Notes under the pieces: generated by a model
Told to the model about the DNA's origin: nothing
Seen by the model: only the letters and a program-made list of their open reading frames with translations
Database searches by the model: none
Shown: in pieces, positions 1-5,841 of the stretch
Layout: each line of letters begins with the position of its first letter
How positions within the stretch are numbered: position 1 is the stretch's first letter
Program-made: the position numbers and the translations under genes
Source: a bacterium
Lineage (GTDB): Bacteria > Babelota > Babeliae > Babelales > Babelaceae
Direction: 5' to 3'
Length of the DNA: 7,053 nucleotides
Assembly: GCA_021847535.1 (NCBI GenBank)
Contig: JAJZMR010000065.1
Span: forward strand, 1 to 7,053

Positions 1-645
1 ACCTGATGCATGACATGCAAAAATTGCTGCATGCGCGCCATAATATTTTAAAATGCCTTCTTGCCTGTTGTGAGCAAAGCTGCATGCATGTGCATCATGA
101 TGTGCATTAAACAGAATACTCAGGCTTGTATGCATGACGAGATATTCTGCCAATGGTAAACAAAGTCCTGTTGCATGCAACGCATAAGCAGCATTGAGTG
201 CCCAGGGTTGGGTATTATACGGGTGCAGTTTTTTTGATGAAAAATAGACGCCATCGAGTGCTTTTTCTAGAAATGTTGATTCTGTTTTTTCAATAGCGTT
301 AAAAAAAATTTCATGTTGAGCTATTTTTTGAAAGTGTGATTTAAGGCTTCTTAAAAGCTTGTTATTTTCGAAAAAAAAACGAAGATGGTCTTGACGCTGA
401 GTAAGTTCATCAACAGAATCTATAGGGGTACTCAGTCGAGCTTTTAATGATAGTCGACCCGCAGTTGTTAGTGTTCTGTTAATGGTATCAAAAAGGCTTG
501 TGCGTTCACCGCAAGGTATTATTTCTAAATCAAGTAATGTTTTGTCATCTATGATGGAATTTGAATGAACCGGCAAGATGCTCGCACTAAATAATAAAAA
601 ATAATTTAATAAAGAAGCTTTTAAAAAAAAAATTATTGACAGCAT
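1..645 (-). CDS. MutS-family-like protein with N-terminal export/membrane segment (partial, C-terminus off window)
   Basis: The frame is open from an ATG at 645 to the left edge (215 codons, no stop). Residues 1-27 form a hydrophobic leader with a single lysine at position 9, resembling a signal peptide or membrane anchor. Residues 34-90 then resemble the start of the MutS core/lever domain: DD-T--DLEI, SLFDTINRTLTTAG, ARLSTPI and ELTQRQDHLRFFFEN match the family pattern 'DDQT..DL......IN.T.T..G...L...L..P......L..R'. That pattern is best known to me from MutS-related proteins of about 600 residues with N-terminal membrane helices. The mismatch-binding and connector domains are absent, and the ATPase domain expected at the C-terminus would lie beyond the window. 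Residues 157-212 are rich in His and Cys. The ribosome binding site is weak (GAG about 10 nt upstream). Repair activity cannot be claimed. The family call is moderately secure; the membrane location is inferred from the leader alone. Confidence 0.62.
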   Translation of the reverse strand, partial: MLSIIFFLKASLLNYFLLFSASILPVHSNSIIDDKTLLDLEIIPCGERTSLFDTINRTLTTAGRLSLKARLSTPIDSVDELTQRQDHLRFFFENNKLLRSLKSHFQKIAQHEIFFNAIEKTESTFLEKALDGVYFSSKKLHPYNTQPWALNAAYALHATGLCLPLAEYLVMHTSLSILFNAHHDAHACSFAHNRQEGILKYYGAHAAIFACHASG

Positions 646-667
646 AGTAATATTCTCATGTAAATAA

Positions 668-676
668 ATTATAACA
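668..676 (-). promoter_or_regulatory. Extended -10 promoter element of the MutS-like gene
   Basis: Read on the minus strand this is TGTTATAAT: a perfect TATAAT preceded by the TGn extension that can substitute for a good -35 box. No convincing -35 is visible 17 bp upstream (TTATGT). Transcription would begin near 661, about 15 nt before the ATG at 645. It lies in the 119-bp divergent region shared with the plus-strand gene at 765. A chance match in A/T-rich DNA remains possible. Confidence 0.38.
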
Positions 677-750
677 ATAGGAGTAATTTAACATAATATC
701 TTTCATCCGTAAATTCTGGTGTGCTAAGCTTATTCTGTAACTATTTTCCA

Positions 751-758
751 AAGGGGAG
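751..758 (+). promoter_or_regulatory. Ribosome binding site of the 765 gene
   Basis: AAGGGGAG lies 6 nt before the ATG at 765. It is the strongest Shine-Dalgarno match on the plus strand of this window and it fixes the start. I see no clear promoter between 680 and 745; TATTCT at 731-736 is a possible -10 without a good -35. Confidence 0.7.
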
Positions 759-764
759 AGCATT

Positions 765-1331
765 ATGAATTGGTATAAAAATATCACTTTTCAATCGTTG
801 AGTTTTGCCTTATTGTCGATTCTTTTGGTAGCTTTATTTGTCATAACGTGGTATCAATTTACTCGTGAGACAAAAATTATTATTAATCAAACGATTGTTA
901 AGGATGTAGCACAGTTAAAGAAAATATTTGATACTATTCATAAGAAATGTATTATTCTTGATTTTGCCCATGAAAAAAATTATATAGATTTTTTAACAGT
1001 TAAAAGTTTTGTAAGTAGTGAAGTAGGGGCTATGAATGTCATGTATCCAGAAAAATGGGCTGGCCCCTATCTGCAGGAAAACCCGACTGTACAATCTAAA
1101 GTATACGAAATTGTTCTGACCAAAAATGGTTATTATATTGTTCCTGGGACAGGCGTTCGGCTTGCTAATGGAAAAATTATGGGAAAAGATATCGTGCTTA
1201 CACCTCAGACTGATATTGATCAAGTAATCAATGAAAAAAGTGGTCTTGAATACAAAGGTAAACCGTTAGTTGTACCTATTGAGATGCAGAAAAAAATTCT
1301 TGTTGCAGACATCGTTGAATCTGATGAATAA
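765..1331 (+). CDS. Single-pass membrane-anchored protein of unknown function
   Basis: This is a complete 188-residue frame with a strong ribosome binding site. Residues 1-8 are short and polar with one lysine. Residues 9-30 form one hydrophobic helix (FQSLSFALLSILLVALFVIT). The remaining ~155 residues are hydrophilic and lack further membrane segments, so the protein is probably an N-in, C-out anchored protein with a folded extracytoplasmic domain. A central stretch around residues 62-108 (LDFAHEKNYIDFLTVKSF, then W-GPYL) looks conserved and structured rather than low-complexity. W-GPYL faintly recalls the same words in major pseudopilins of type II secretion, but the N-terminus lacks the G/E pseudopilin processing site, so I do not assign that family. 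It diverges from the MutS-like gene and converges on the helicase gene, with only 16 bp between stop codons and no terminator hairpin there. The gene looks real; its function is not recognised. Confidence 0.82.
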   Translation: MNWYKNITFQSLSFALLSILLVALFVITWYQFTRETKIIINQTIVKDVAQLKKIFDTIHKKCIILDFAHEKNYIDFLTVKSFVSSEVGAMNVMYPEKWAGPYLQENPTVQSKVYEIVLTKNGYYIVPGTGVRLANGKIMGKDIVLTPQTDIDQVINEKSGLEYKGKPLVVPIEMQKKILVADIVESDE

Positions 1332-1347
1332 AACAGGGTTATTTTCT

Positions 1348-3567
1348 TTATAATTCCATTAAAAAATCAGAAGAGATTTTTTTCGCCTTTGTGCCAAACT
1401 GCACCGTGGCAAAAAATGTATTATCACCTCTGTCTTCAAGATCCTTAATGGTCCCAATGCCAAAAGTTGCATGGCGTACTTTTTGATTGATACGTAATTT
1501 TTGCGGTTTACGCTGTCCAATTTCGTCATAAAAAACATATTCAGGTATAACCAATGCAGGCTTGTCGCGAACAACATTTTTTGTAGCCATACACATTTTT
1601 TCCTGGTACCAATCCCGTAGATACAATTGTATTTCAGACATGCTCCACTGAACACAGTCGGTATACGGTATCGTATCAGGCAACTCATGAACAAAGCGTG
1701 ATGTTCGTTGATCTGTCATTGTACCAAAAACAGAGCGATACTGAACATGTGTTAATAACAATCGCTCGCGTGCCCGCGTAATGCCAACATATAAAAGACG
1801 CCGTTCTTCTTCGATAGTTTCTTGCGCATGCAGTGCATGGGCACTGGGTAAAATATTTTCTTCAAGTCCCGTTAAAATAACGGTGTCAAATTCCAAGCCC
1901 TTAGCTGCGTGAAGCGTCATAAGCGCTATATAATCATGTGTTGTTTCATCGATAATATGTTCTTGTAAAAGCGCAACCTCTTCTAAAAATTGATCAATTG
2001 ATAGGATGCCTTGTCGAGCAAAAGAAGCAATAGCGTTGCCTAGCTCTTTAACGTTACCTATTTTTGCTTGTGCATCATCGGGAGAAAAATGCTCCTTAAG
2101 ATATTCGATATACGTTGTCTTTTCAGTAATATACGTTATCAATTCTTGCGCACTGTCAGTACGTGACAGCCCGTGAAAGAGCTGAATAAATGACCTAACC
2201 GATTCTCCCTTTAATCCAGAAACAATTTTTTCACTGAGCATATGTTCAAGAATTTGAAATCCGTTCATGAAGGGCTGTTGATCCCAGAGCTCAATCATTT
2301 GTTCAAAAAATTTATCCCCAAGGCCTCGTGATGGTACATTAATGATGCGCGTGAGCGATACACGATCAAAAGGATTTACAATAAGACGCACATAGGCAAG
2401 GATATCTTTAATTTCTTGACGGTCATAAAATTTAACTCCACCAATTATTTTATAAGGAATTGATCCACGAATAAGTGCCTCTTCTAATGCGCGTGATTGA
2501 TAGTGTGACCGATAAAGAACAGCTATTGGTTTGTCATTTTTTTGTTTGATATGAAGGCTTGCGAGCTTTGCAACAACGTCGCCCTCCTGATAACTTGATG
2601 CACATTGTAGTCGCCTTATGCGGTCAGCGCCCTGCTTTTCAGACCATAATTTTTTAGGGTTGCGCTGATTATTGTGTTCAATGATGGCATTTGCCGCATC
2701 AAGTATTGATTGGATGGATCGGTAATTTTGAGCTATCGTGATGTTTTGTGCATCTGGATAATCTCGCTTAAAATGGACAATATTTTGAATTGTTGCACCT
2801 CGCCAAGAATATATTGATTGATCCTCATCACCGACGACACAGAGTGAGTCACTAATAAAATTACCTTGTTCATTTTGCGACATCTGTTGAAGCAGCGCAT
2901 GCTGCACGAGATTTGTGTCCTGATACTCATCAACGAGAATATGGCACACTTTTTTTTGAAAATCATTTTTAAAATCATTATTTTTTTTAAAAAGTTCCAA
3001 AACCTCCAATAAAAGATCATCAAAATCGAGGCAATGAGCCTGTTTTTTTTCACGTTCATAGACGTTACATAATTCTTCGAGCAATGAGTCTGCTACGCCT
3101 AAAAGACTATTTTTATGCTGTGAAAGAGCAAAATTTAAAGCTTTTACGGTTACTTTTTTGGTAAGCCCATATTTGTTAATAATAGCTTTTAACATTTTTT
3201 CTTTGTCGTCTTCATCAAGAATCGTGAAATCTTCATAGGGCAAATAATGCCGATAACTTTTTAACAAACGAAGGCAATAAGAATGGAACGTGCCGACATA
3301 AGGCAGTTGATGGCCGGGTAAAAAGTGGGCGATCCGTTCTTTCATTTCACGTGCTGCTTTATTGGTAAAAGTGAGCGCTACAATCGCCGATGCAGGTACG
3401 TTGTGGATGAGCATGAGGTGGGTCATGCGTGCAGTAATAACTCGTGTCTTTCCTGATCCTGCGCCGGCACAGACAAGAAGGATGCCATTTTTAGGTGCGA
3501 CAGCTTGTTGCTGTTCAATGTTCAGCTTAGTATTGAAAAAATGTTGAAATTGCTCATAAGTAGTCAT
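1348..3567 (-). CDS. uvrD: UvrD/PcrA-type superfamily 1 ATP-dependent 3'-5' DNA helicase
   Basis: This encodes a complete 739-residue helicase acting in nucleotide excision repair, mismatch repair and clearing of stalled forks or RNA polymerase. All SF1A motifs are present in order: Q motif LNIEQQQAV (15-23), Walker A GAGSGKT (35-41), Ia ALTFTNKAA (64-72), Ic GTFHS (92-96), II VDEYQDT (212-218), III VVGDEDQSIYSWRG (244-257), IV IAQNYRS (278-284), V TLHAAKGLEFDTV (551-563) and VI RRLLYVGITRARERL (589-603). Residues 691-739 match the C-terminal Tudor-like domain (HATFGIGTI) that contacts RNA polymerase in PcrA/UvrD. The length is normal for the family. I chose the ATG at 3567 because the upstream in-frame TTG at 3597 would add ten non-conserved residues. 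Neither start has a clear Shine-Dalgarno. The gene lies 43 bp downstream of a secreted coiled-coil gene on the same strand and may be cotranscribed. PcrA and UvrD cannot be told apart from sequence alone. Confidence 0.97.
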   Translation of the reverse strand: MTTYEQFQHFFNTKLNIEQQQAVAPKNGILLVCAGAGSGKTRVITARMTHLMLIHNVPASAIVALTFTNKAAREMKERIAHFLPGHQLPYVGTFHSYCLRLLKSYRHYLPYEDFTILDEDDKEKMLKAIINKYGLTKKVTVKALNFALSQHKNSLLGVADSLLEELCNVYEREKKQAHCLDFDDLLLEVLELFKKNNDFKNDFQKKVCHILVDEYQDTNLVQHALLQQMSQNEQGNFISDSLCVVGDEDQSIYSWRGATIQNIVHFKRDYPDAQNITIAQNYRSIQSILDAANAIIEHNNQRNPKKLWSEKQGADRIRRLQCASSYQEGDVVAKLASLHIKQKNDKPIAVLYRSHYQSRALEEALIRGSIPYKIIGGVKFYDRQEIKDILAYVRLIVNPFDRVSLTRIINVPSRGLGDKFFEQMIELWDQQPFMNGFQILEHMLSEKIVSGLKGESVRSFIQLFHGLSRTDSAQELITYITEKTTYIEYLKEHFSPDDAQAKIGNVKELGNAIASFARQGILSIDQFLEEVALLQEHIIDETTHDYIALMTLHAAKGLEFDTVILTGLEENILPSAHALHAQETIEEERRLLYVGITRARERLLLTHVQYRSVFGTMTDQRTSRFVHELPDTIPYTDCVQWSMSEIQLYLRDWYQEKMCMATKNVVRDKPALVIPEYVFYDEIGQRKPQKLRINQKVRHATFGIGTIKDLEDRGDNTFFATVQFGTKAKKISSDFLMEL

Positions 3568-3577
3568 AATAAAGCAA

Positions 3578-3595
3578 GTGTATCGCAAGAGACAC
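3578..3595 (-). other. Small imperfect stem-loop just upstream of the helicase start
   Basis: On the transcript GTGTCTC and GATACAC can pair (one mismatch in seven) around a TTGC loop, ending 10 nt before the helicase ATG at 3567. The sequence after it is TTGCTTTATT, too weak a T-tract for a good terminator. It could modulate translation initiation or cause partial termination between the two genes, or it could be chance. Confidence 0.25.
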
Positions 3596-3610
3596 AAATC
3601 GGCAATCTAT

Positions 3611-4282
3611 TTATTCTTTTTTGCTTGATGAACCGAAAAAATAATCTCGAAATTGTTGGCTATTTTGACCGAGATATTGTCTTGCCTGCGCAGCAGTAAA
3701 TTGAGTCTTATTTTCAATAGTATTTTCATCATCGCTTGCGTCAATCATAAATTCATCAGCGATTTCTTTTGGTTCGGTTGATTTTTCATTGCAATCTTTT
3801 TTTGGTAAATTCTCAGCGCTATTCTTTGTTTCTAGTGATATAGAAATTTTCTTTAAATCATTAATTACCAGAAGTATTTCTGCAGCTTTCTCCTTATCAA
3901 ATGTTGACGAATAATTAAGATTTTCAATTTGTTGTGTTAGACCCCCAACCAACTTTCCATATTGTTGTTTTGTGTTTTTGCGTAAAGTATCATATTTTTC
4001 GTCTAAAATACTCTTTTCGGCGAGATACTGTTGACATATTGTGCTCTCTTCAATGCTTTGCTCGTTAATCGCATTATTTTTTTTCATTTTCAGTTGTTTA
4101 ATTGTTTTTTCATTTTCCTTGATTGTATTAGTTAATTTTTTGAGCTCGTTAATTTTTTCATCTAAAGCTTTTTCTTTTGCATTTTCTGCGGCTTTAAGGA
4201 TTGCTTGTTGCGCAGTTGCTTCGTGGCAAATGAGCGGCGCACTCAGGAAAGTTCCGATTATGATGATTATTATTTTTTTCAT
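3611..4282 (-). CDS. Secreted coiled-coil protein with C-terminal YFFG motif, unknown function
   Basis: This 223-residue protein starts MKK followed by a run of isoleucines. Its signal peptide (1-24) probably ends at ATA|QQ. Residues 26-115 are lysine/glutamate-rich with heptad-like spacing and are predicted helical or coiled coil. A second helical stretch covers about 128-152, followed by an acidic, low-complexity segment (157-192) and a C-terminal tail FRDYFFGSSSKKE. The YFFG at 214-217 recurs at the end of the neighbouring protein encoded at 4350-4934. A start 18 codons upstream (4336) is rejected because it would lie in the terminator hairpin of the preceding gene. The ATG at 4282 has no obvious Shine-Dalgarno, and only 27 nt separate it from the terminator's T-tract, so its transcription may depend on read-through or on a promoter I cannot see. 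It lies 43 bp before the helicase gene. No family is recognised. Confidence 0.82.
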   Translation of the reverse strand: MKKIIIIIIGTFLSAPLICHEATAQQAILKAAENAKEKALDEKINELKKLTNTIKENEKTIKQLKMKKNNAINEQSIEESTICQQYLAEKSILDEKYDTLRKNTKQQYGKLVGGLTQQIENLNYSSTFDKEKAAEILLVINDLKKISISLETKNSAENLPKKDCNEKSTEPKEIADEFMIDASDDENTIENKTQFTAAQARQYLGQNSQQFRDYFFGSSSKKE

Positions 4283-4309
4283 AGATAACAATGTACTGGT
4301 GAGATAGAT

Positions 4310-4334
4310 AAAAAAAGGGGCGATTGCTCGCCCC
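4310..4334 (-). terminator. Rho-independent terminator of the 4934-4350 gene
   Basis: On the minus strand GGGGCGA, loop GCAA and TCGCCCC form a perfect 7-bp G/C-rich stem with a GNRA-type loop, followed directly by seven T residues (4316-4310). It begins 15 nt after the stop codon of the gene ending at 4350. It is the clearest terminator in the window and lies between two genes of similar type on the same strand, 27 nt before the next start codon. Confidence 0.93.
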
Positions 4335-4349
4335 ATAAAGGTTTAATTT

Positions 4350-4934
4350 TTATTCTGTTGGCTTGCCGAAAAAGTAGCGCATGAGGTTCCAAGATGTTTG
4401 TTCCTGTGGATGAGCTATTGGTTCCTGTGATGGCGTGTCTTCACTACTACTTGTTACCTGTAGTATAGCTTCTAAAGTAATTATGTGTCCTTTAGTTTCC
4501 TTAAGCTCTGCCTTATTTTTATTGAGTTGTTCTTGAATCTTTGCATATTGCGTGGCTAGTTCTTCAACTTTATTTTGTTTGATTGTGATGTTGTTGTTCT
4601 GCTCCTCGAGCTTTTTTTTATTCTCAGCTACTGTTATCGTCAAATTTTCTAAAGAAGTGGTTCTTTTTGACTTTTCTTCATCAATTTTCAAGAGTTCTTC
4701 TTCCTCTTGCTTCATCTGTTTATCTAGAGCTTCTTTTTCAGCCTGTTTTTTTCTTAACAAATCTTGTGCTTGTGGACCTATTTTGTCAGGATTTTCGATA
4801 AGCTTGTTGATATTGATGGTTGCACGGTCTTTATCAAGAGCGAGCGCAATCGTTGAGCAGAGAAGTGGATTACTTTCTTGACAGCGTATAGCCAGTGGTA
4901 TACTCAAAAGAAGCGCTAAAGATAGGTACTTCAT
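4350..4934 (-). CDS. Secreted coiled-coil protein with C-terminal YFFG motif, unknown function
   Basis: This 194-residue protein has a start fixed by AAGGAG at 4942-4947, 7 nt before the ATG. The signal peptide is MKYLSLALLLSIPLAIRC. The cysteine at 18 is preceded by Ile-Arg, which is not a normal lipobox, so a soluble secreted form is more likely. Residues 55-158 are one long Lys/Glu/Gln-rich, proline-free stretch with heptad-like leucines and are almost certainly coiled coil. A short Ser/Pro/Glu linker (161-180) leads to the tail WNLMRYFFGKPTE, whose YFFG (187-190) matches the end of the protein encoded at 3611-4282. The promoter and leader closely resemble those of the gene at 5694. A strong terminator follows the stop codon, so this may be a monocistronic unit. 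General architecture recalls periplasmic helical-tentacle chaperones such as Skp, but I see no specific Skp signature and assign no function. Confidence 0.87.
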   Translation of the reverse strand: MKYLSLALLLSIPLAIRCQESNPLLCSTIALALDKDRATININKLIENPDKIGPQAQDLLRKKQAEKEALDKQMKQEEEELLKIDEEKSKRTTSLENLTITVAENKKKLEEQNNNITIKQNKVEELATQYAKIQEQLNKNKAELKETKGHIITLEAILQVTSSSEDTPSQEPIAHPQEQTSWNLMRYFFGKPTE

Positions 4935-4941
4935 AAAAATA

Positions 4942-4947
4942 CTCCTT
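4942..4947 (-). promoter_or_regulatory. Ribosome binding site of the 4934 gene
   Basis: AAGGAG on the minus strand, 7 nt before the ATG at 4934. The motif and spacing are identical to those at the gene starting at 5694. Confidence 0.75.
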
Positions 4948-4999
4948 ATATAGATAATAAGATTTTTCGGTGTAAAAAACTTCTTGCTCTACCAGCGAT

Positions 5000-5028
5000 A
5001 AGCTACTACATTTAGCGCAGTAATTCAA
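5000..5028 (-). promoter_or_regulatory. Promoter of the 4934 gene, shared pattern with the 5694 gene
   Basis: On the minus strand TTGAAT (5028-5023) is followed after 14 bp by TAGTAGCTT (5008-5000). Taking TTGAAT as -35, a 17-bp spacer leads to TAGCTT as -10, which is poor against TATAAT. The same arrangement with the same spacing occurs before the gene at 5694, and similarity continues downstream (CTT--C---GGTAGA, then TATCTATA before the ribosome binding site). Conservation between two genes is the main evidence. The expected leader is about 55-60 nt. Confidence 0.52.
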
Positions 5029-5064
5029 GTATTGTTTTATTATTTGTTTTTATGATGTCCGCGA

Positions 5065-5694
5065 TTATTTGTTACCATTCGCTGAAAGTGCCACTACCAC
5101 TTTCAGCGCGGCAATATTTTTTGCAACGATATCTTGTTCATTTTTTAATTGGCTCAATAGAGTTAATTTTTCTTCCTGTTGTTTTGTTAATTCATTAAGC
5201 TTTGCGCTTGTTTGTTCTAGCGATGTTTCATTGTTTTTAAGATTATCAATCATGCTCTCTTGTTGTTTTAAAAGCGCTGCGAGTGAATTTCTTCTTGCGT
5301 TTAAAATTGTTGTTTGCTCTTTAATAGCCTGATTTTCTTGTTCAGTTTTTTTTAATAAAAAACATTCTTTTTGTTTTTCCGCAACCATTTTTTTGTGTGC
5401 TTGCTCAAGATTTTTTTTGTAATTGGCAACAATATTATTGATTTCATCTTGTGATCCGGGTACCACTACAAATTCTTCTTGACAGTTGAGTCGATCGGTA
5501 TAACGCGCTTGCTGTAACTCTTCTACATCCTCATTTTTTTTTTCGCTAGCTTTACGCGCTAATTTTCTAAGTTTCTTTTTCTCAGCTTTGCTAGTTTGTC
5601 TGAACCCATCAGAATTGATAGAGGTAGGGGCTCCTTCTTGCGCTTTAAGGGCAAGTGATGTACAGATAAAAAGTGTGCATATGAGTTGCTTCAT
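5065..5694 (-). CDS. Secreted coiled-coil protein, unknown function
   Basis: This 209-residue protein starts at the ATG at 5694, chosen over a TTG two codons upstream because AAGGAG at 5702-5707 is 7 nt from the ATG. The signal peptide is MKQLICTLFICTSLALKA, with likely cleavage before QEG. A very basic segment (36-55, SKAEKKKLRKLARKASEKK) follows, then a short less helical part (64-82) and a long Lys/Glu/Gln-rich helical region (84-196) with heptad-like leucines. The C-terminus (ALKVVVALSANGNK) lacks the YFFG tail of its two neighbours, though the change from coiled coil to a hydrophobic ALKVVVAL stretch parallels ITLEAILQV in the 4350-4934 protein. It is first in a run of three like genes on the minus strand and shares promoter, leader and ribosome binding site layout with the second. 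An 11-bp inverted repeat lies inside its last codons. No family is recognised. Confidence 0.86.
   Translation of the reverse strand: MKQLICTLFICTSLALKAQEGAPTSINSDGFRQTSKAEKKKLRKLARKASEKKNEDVEELQQARYTDRLNCQEEFVVVPGSQDEINNIVANYKKNLEQAHKKMVAEKQKECFLLKKTEQENQAIKEQTTILNARRNSLAALLKQQESMIDNLKNNETSLEQTSAKLNELTKQQEEKLTLLSQLKNEQDIVAKNIAALKVVVALSANGNK
5080..5108. repeat. Perfect 11-bp inverted repeat at the 3' end of the 5694-5065 gene
   Basis: CGCTGAAAGTG (5080-5090) and CACTTTCAGCG (5098-5108) are exact reverse complements around a 7-nt loop. The hairpin is wholly coding (LKVVVALSA) and ends 12 nt before the stop codon. Neither strand has a T-tract directly after the stem; the nearest on the plus strand starts 8 nt beyond it. 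It is therefore not a standard intrinsic terminator, though it could protect the mRNA 3' end or assist termination. Confidence 0.7.
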
Positions 5695-5701
5695 AAACAA
5701 G

Positions 5702-5707
5702 CTCCTT
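5702..5707 (-). promoter_or_regulatory. Ribosome binding site of the 5694 gene
   Basis: AAGGAG on the minus strand, 7 nt before the ATG at 5694. It decides between this ATG and the in-frame TTG at 5700, which would sit only 1 nt from the motif. Confidence 0.75.
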
Positions 5708-5768
5708 GTTCTTGTTATAGATACGTATTATTTCTTGGCGATAGAAACATTCGTTTTCTACCCCAGGA

Positions 5769-5797
5769 AAGATACTATATTGATAATATTAATTCAA
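5769..5797 (-). promoter_or_regulatory. Promoter of the 5694 gene, shared pattern with the 4934 gene
   Basis: On the minus strand TTGAAT (5797-5792), 14 bp, then TAGTATCTT (5777-5769). With TTGAAT as -35 and a 17-bp spacer the -10 reads TATCTT, four of six consensus bases. Its close copy precedes the gene at 4934. The downstream leader of about 65 nt includes a small hairpin (5742-5760) that the other leader does not clearly keep. The box lies about 45 bp from the transposase remnant, so it is probably intact and native to the gene. Confidence 0.55.
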
Positions 5798-5841
5798 GTC
5801 TTTTGCCGCTGAATCCGTTTTATGTTGAGAAATCTGTTTTA

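Noticed and set aside
765..1331. Type II secretion pseudopilin
   Set aside because: There is no G|[FYILM]xxxE-type prepilin peptidase site before the hydrophobic helix. The W-GPYL similarity alone is too little.
3568..3597. TTG start ten codons upstream of the helicase ATG
   Set aside because: The extra residues are not typical of UvrD/PcrA N-termini, there is no ribosome binding site, and the codons overlap a small stem-loop. The ATG at 3567 gives the usual distance to the Q motif.
4041..4307. Hydrophobic, Phe/Ser/Leu-rich open frame on the plus strand opposite a coiled-coil gene (similar ones at 4552-4881 and 5069-5332)
   Set aside because: These are the complements of Lys/Glu-rich codons (AAA, GAA), which automatically read as Phe/Ser/Leu-rich. 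No ribosome binding sites or independent evidence.
4283..4336. ATG at 4336 extending the coiled-coil protein by 18 residues
   Set aside because: It lies immediately beside the terminator hairpin of the previous gene, so mRNA containing this start would mostly be terminated. The downstream MKK start gives a normal signal peptide.
4350..4934. Lipoprotein reading of the signal peptide (Cys at 18)
   Set aside because: The residues before the cysteine are Ala-Ile-Arg, not a lipobox. Arg at -1 is not expected for lipoprotein processing.
3611..5694. Skp/OmpH-type periplasmic chaperones
   Set aside because: Signal peptide plus coiled coil is a generic architecture. I see no Skp-specific motifs, and the acidic or Ser/Pro linkers and YFFG tails do not fit.
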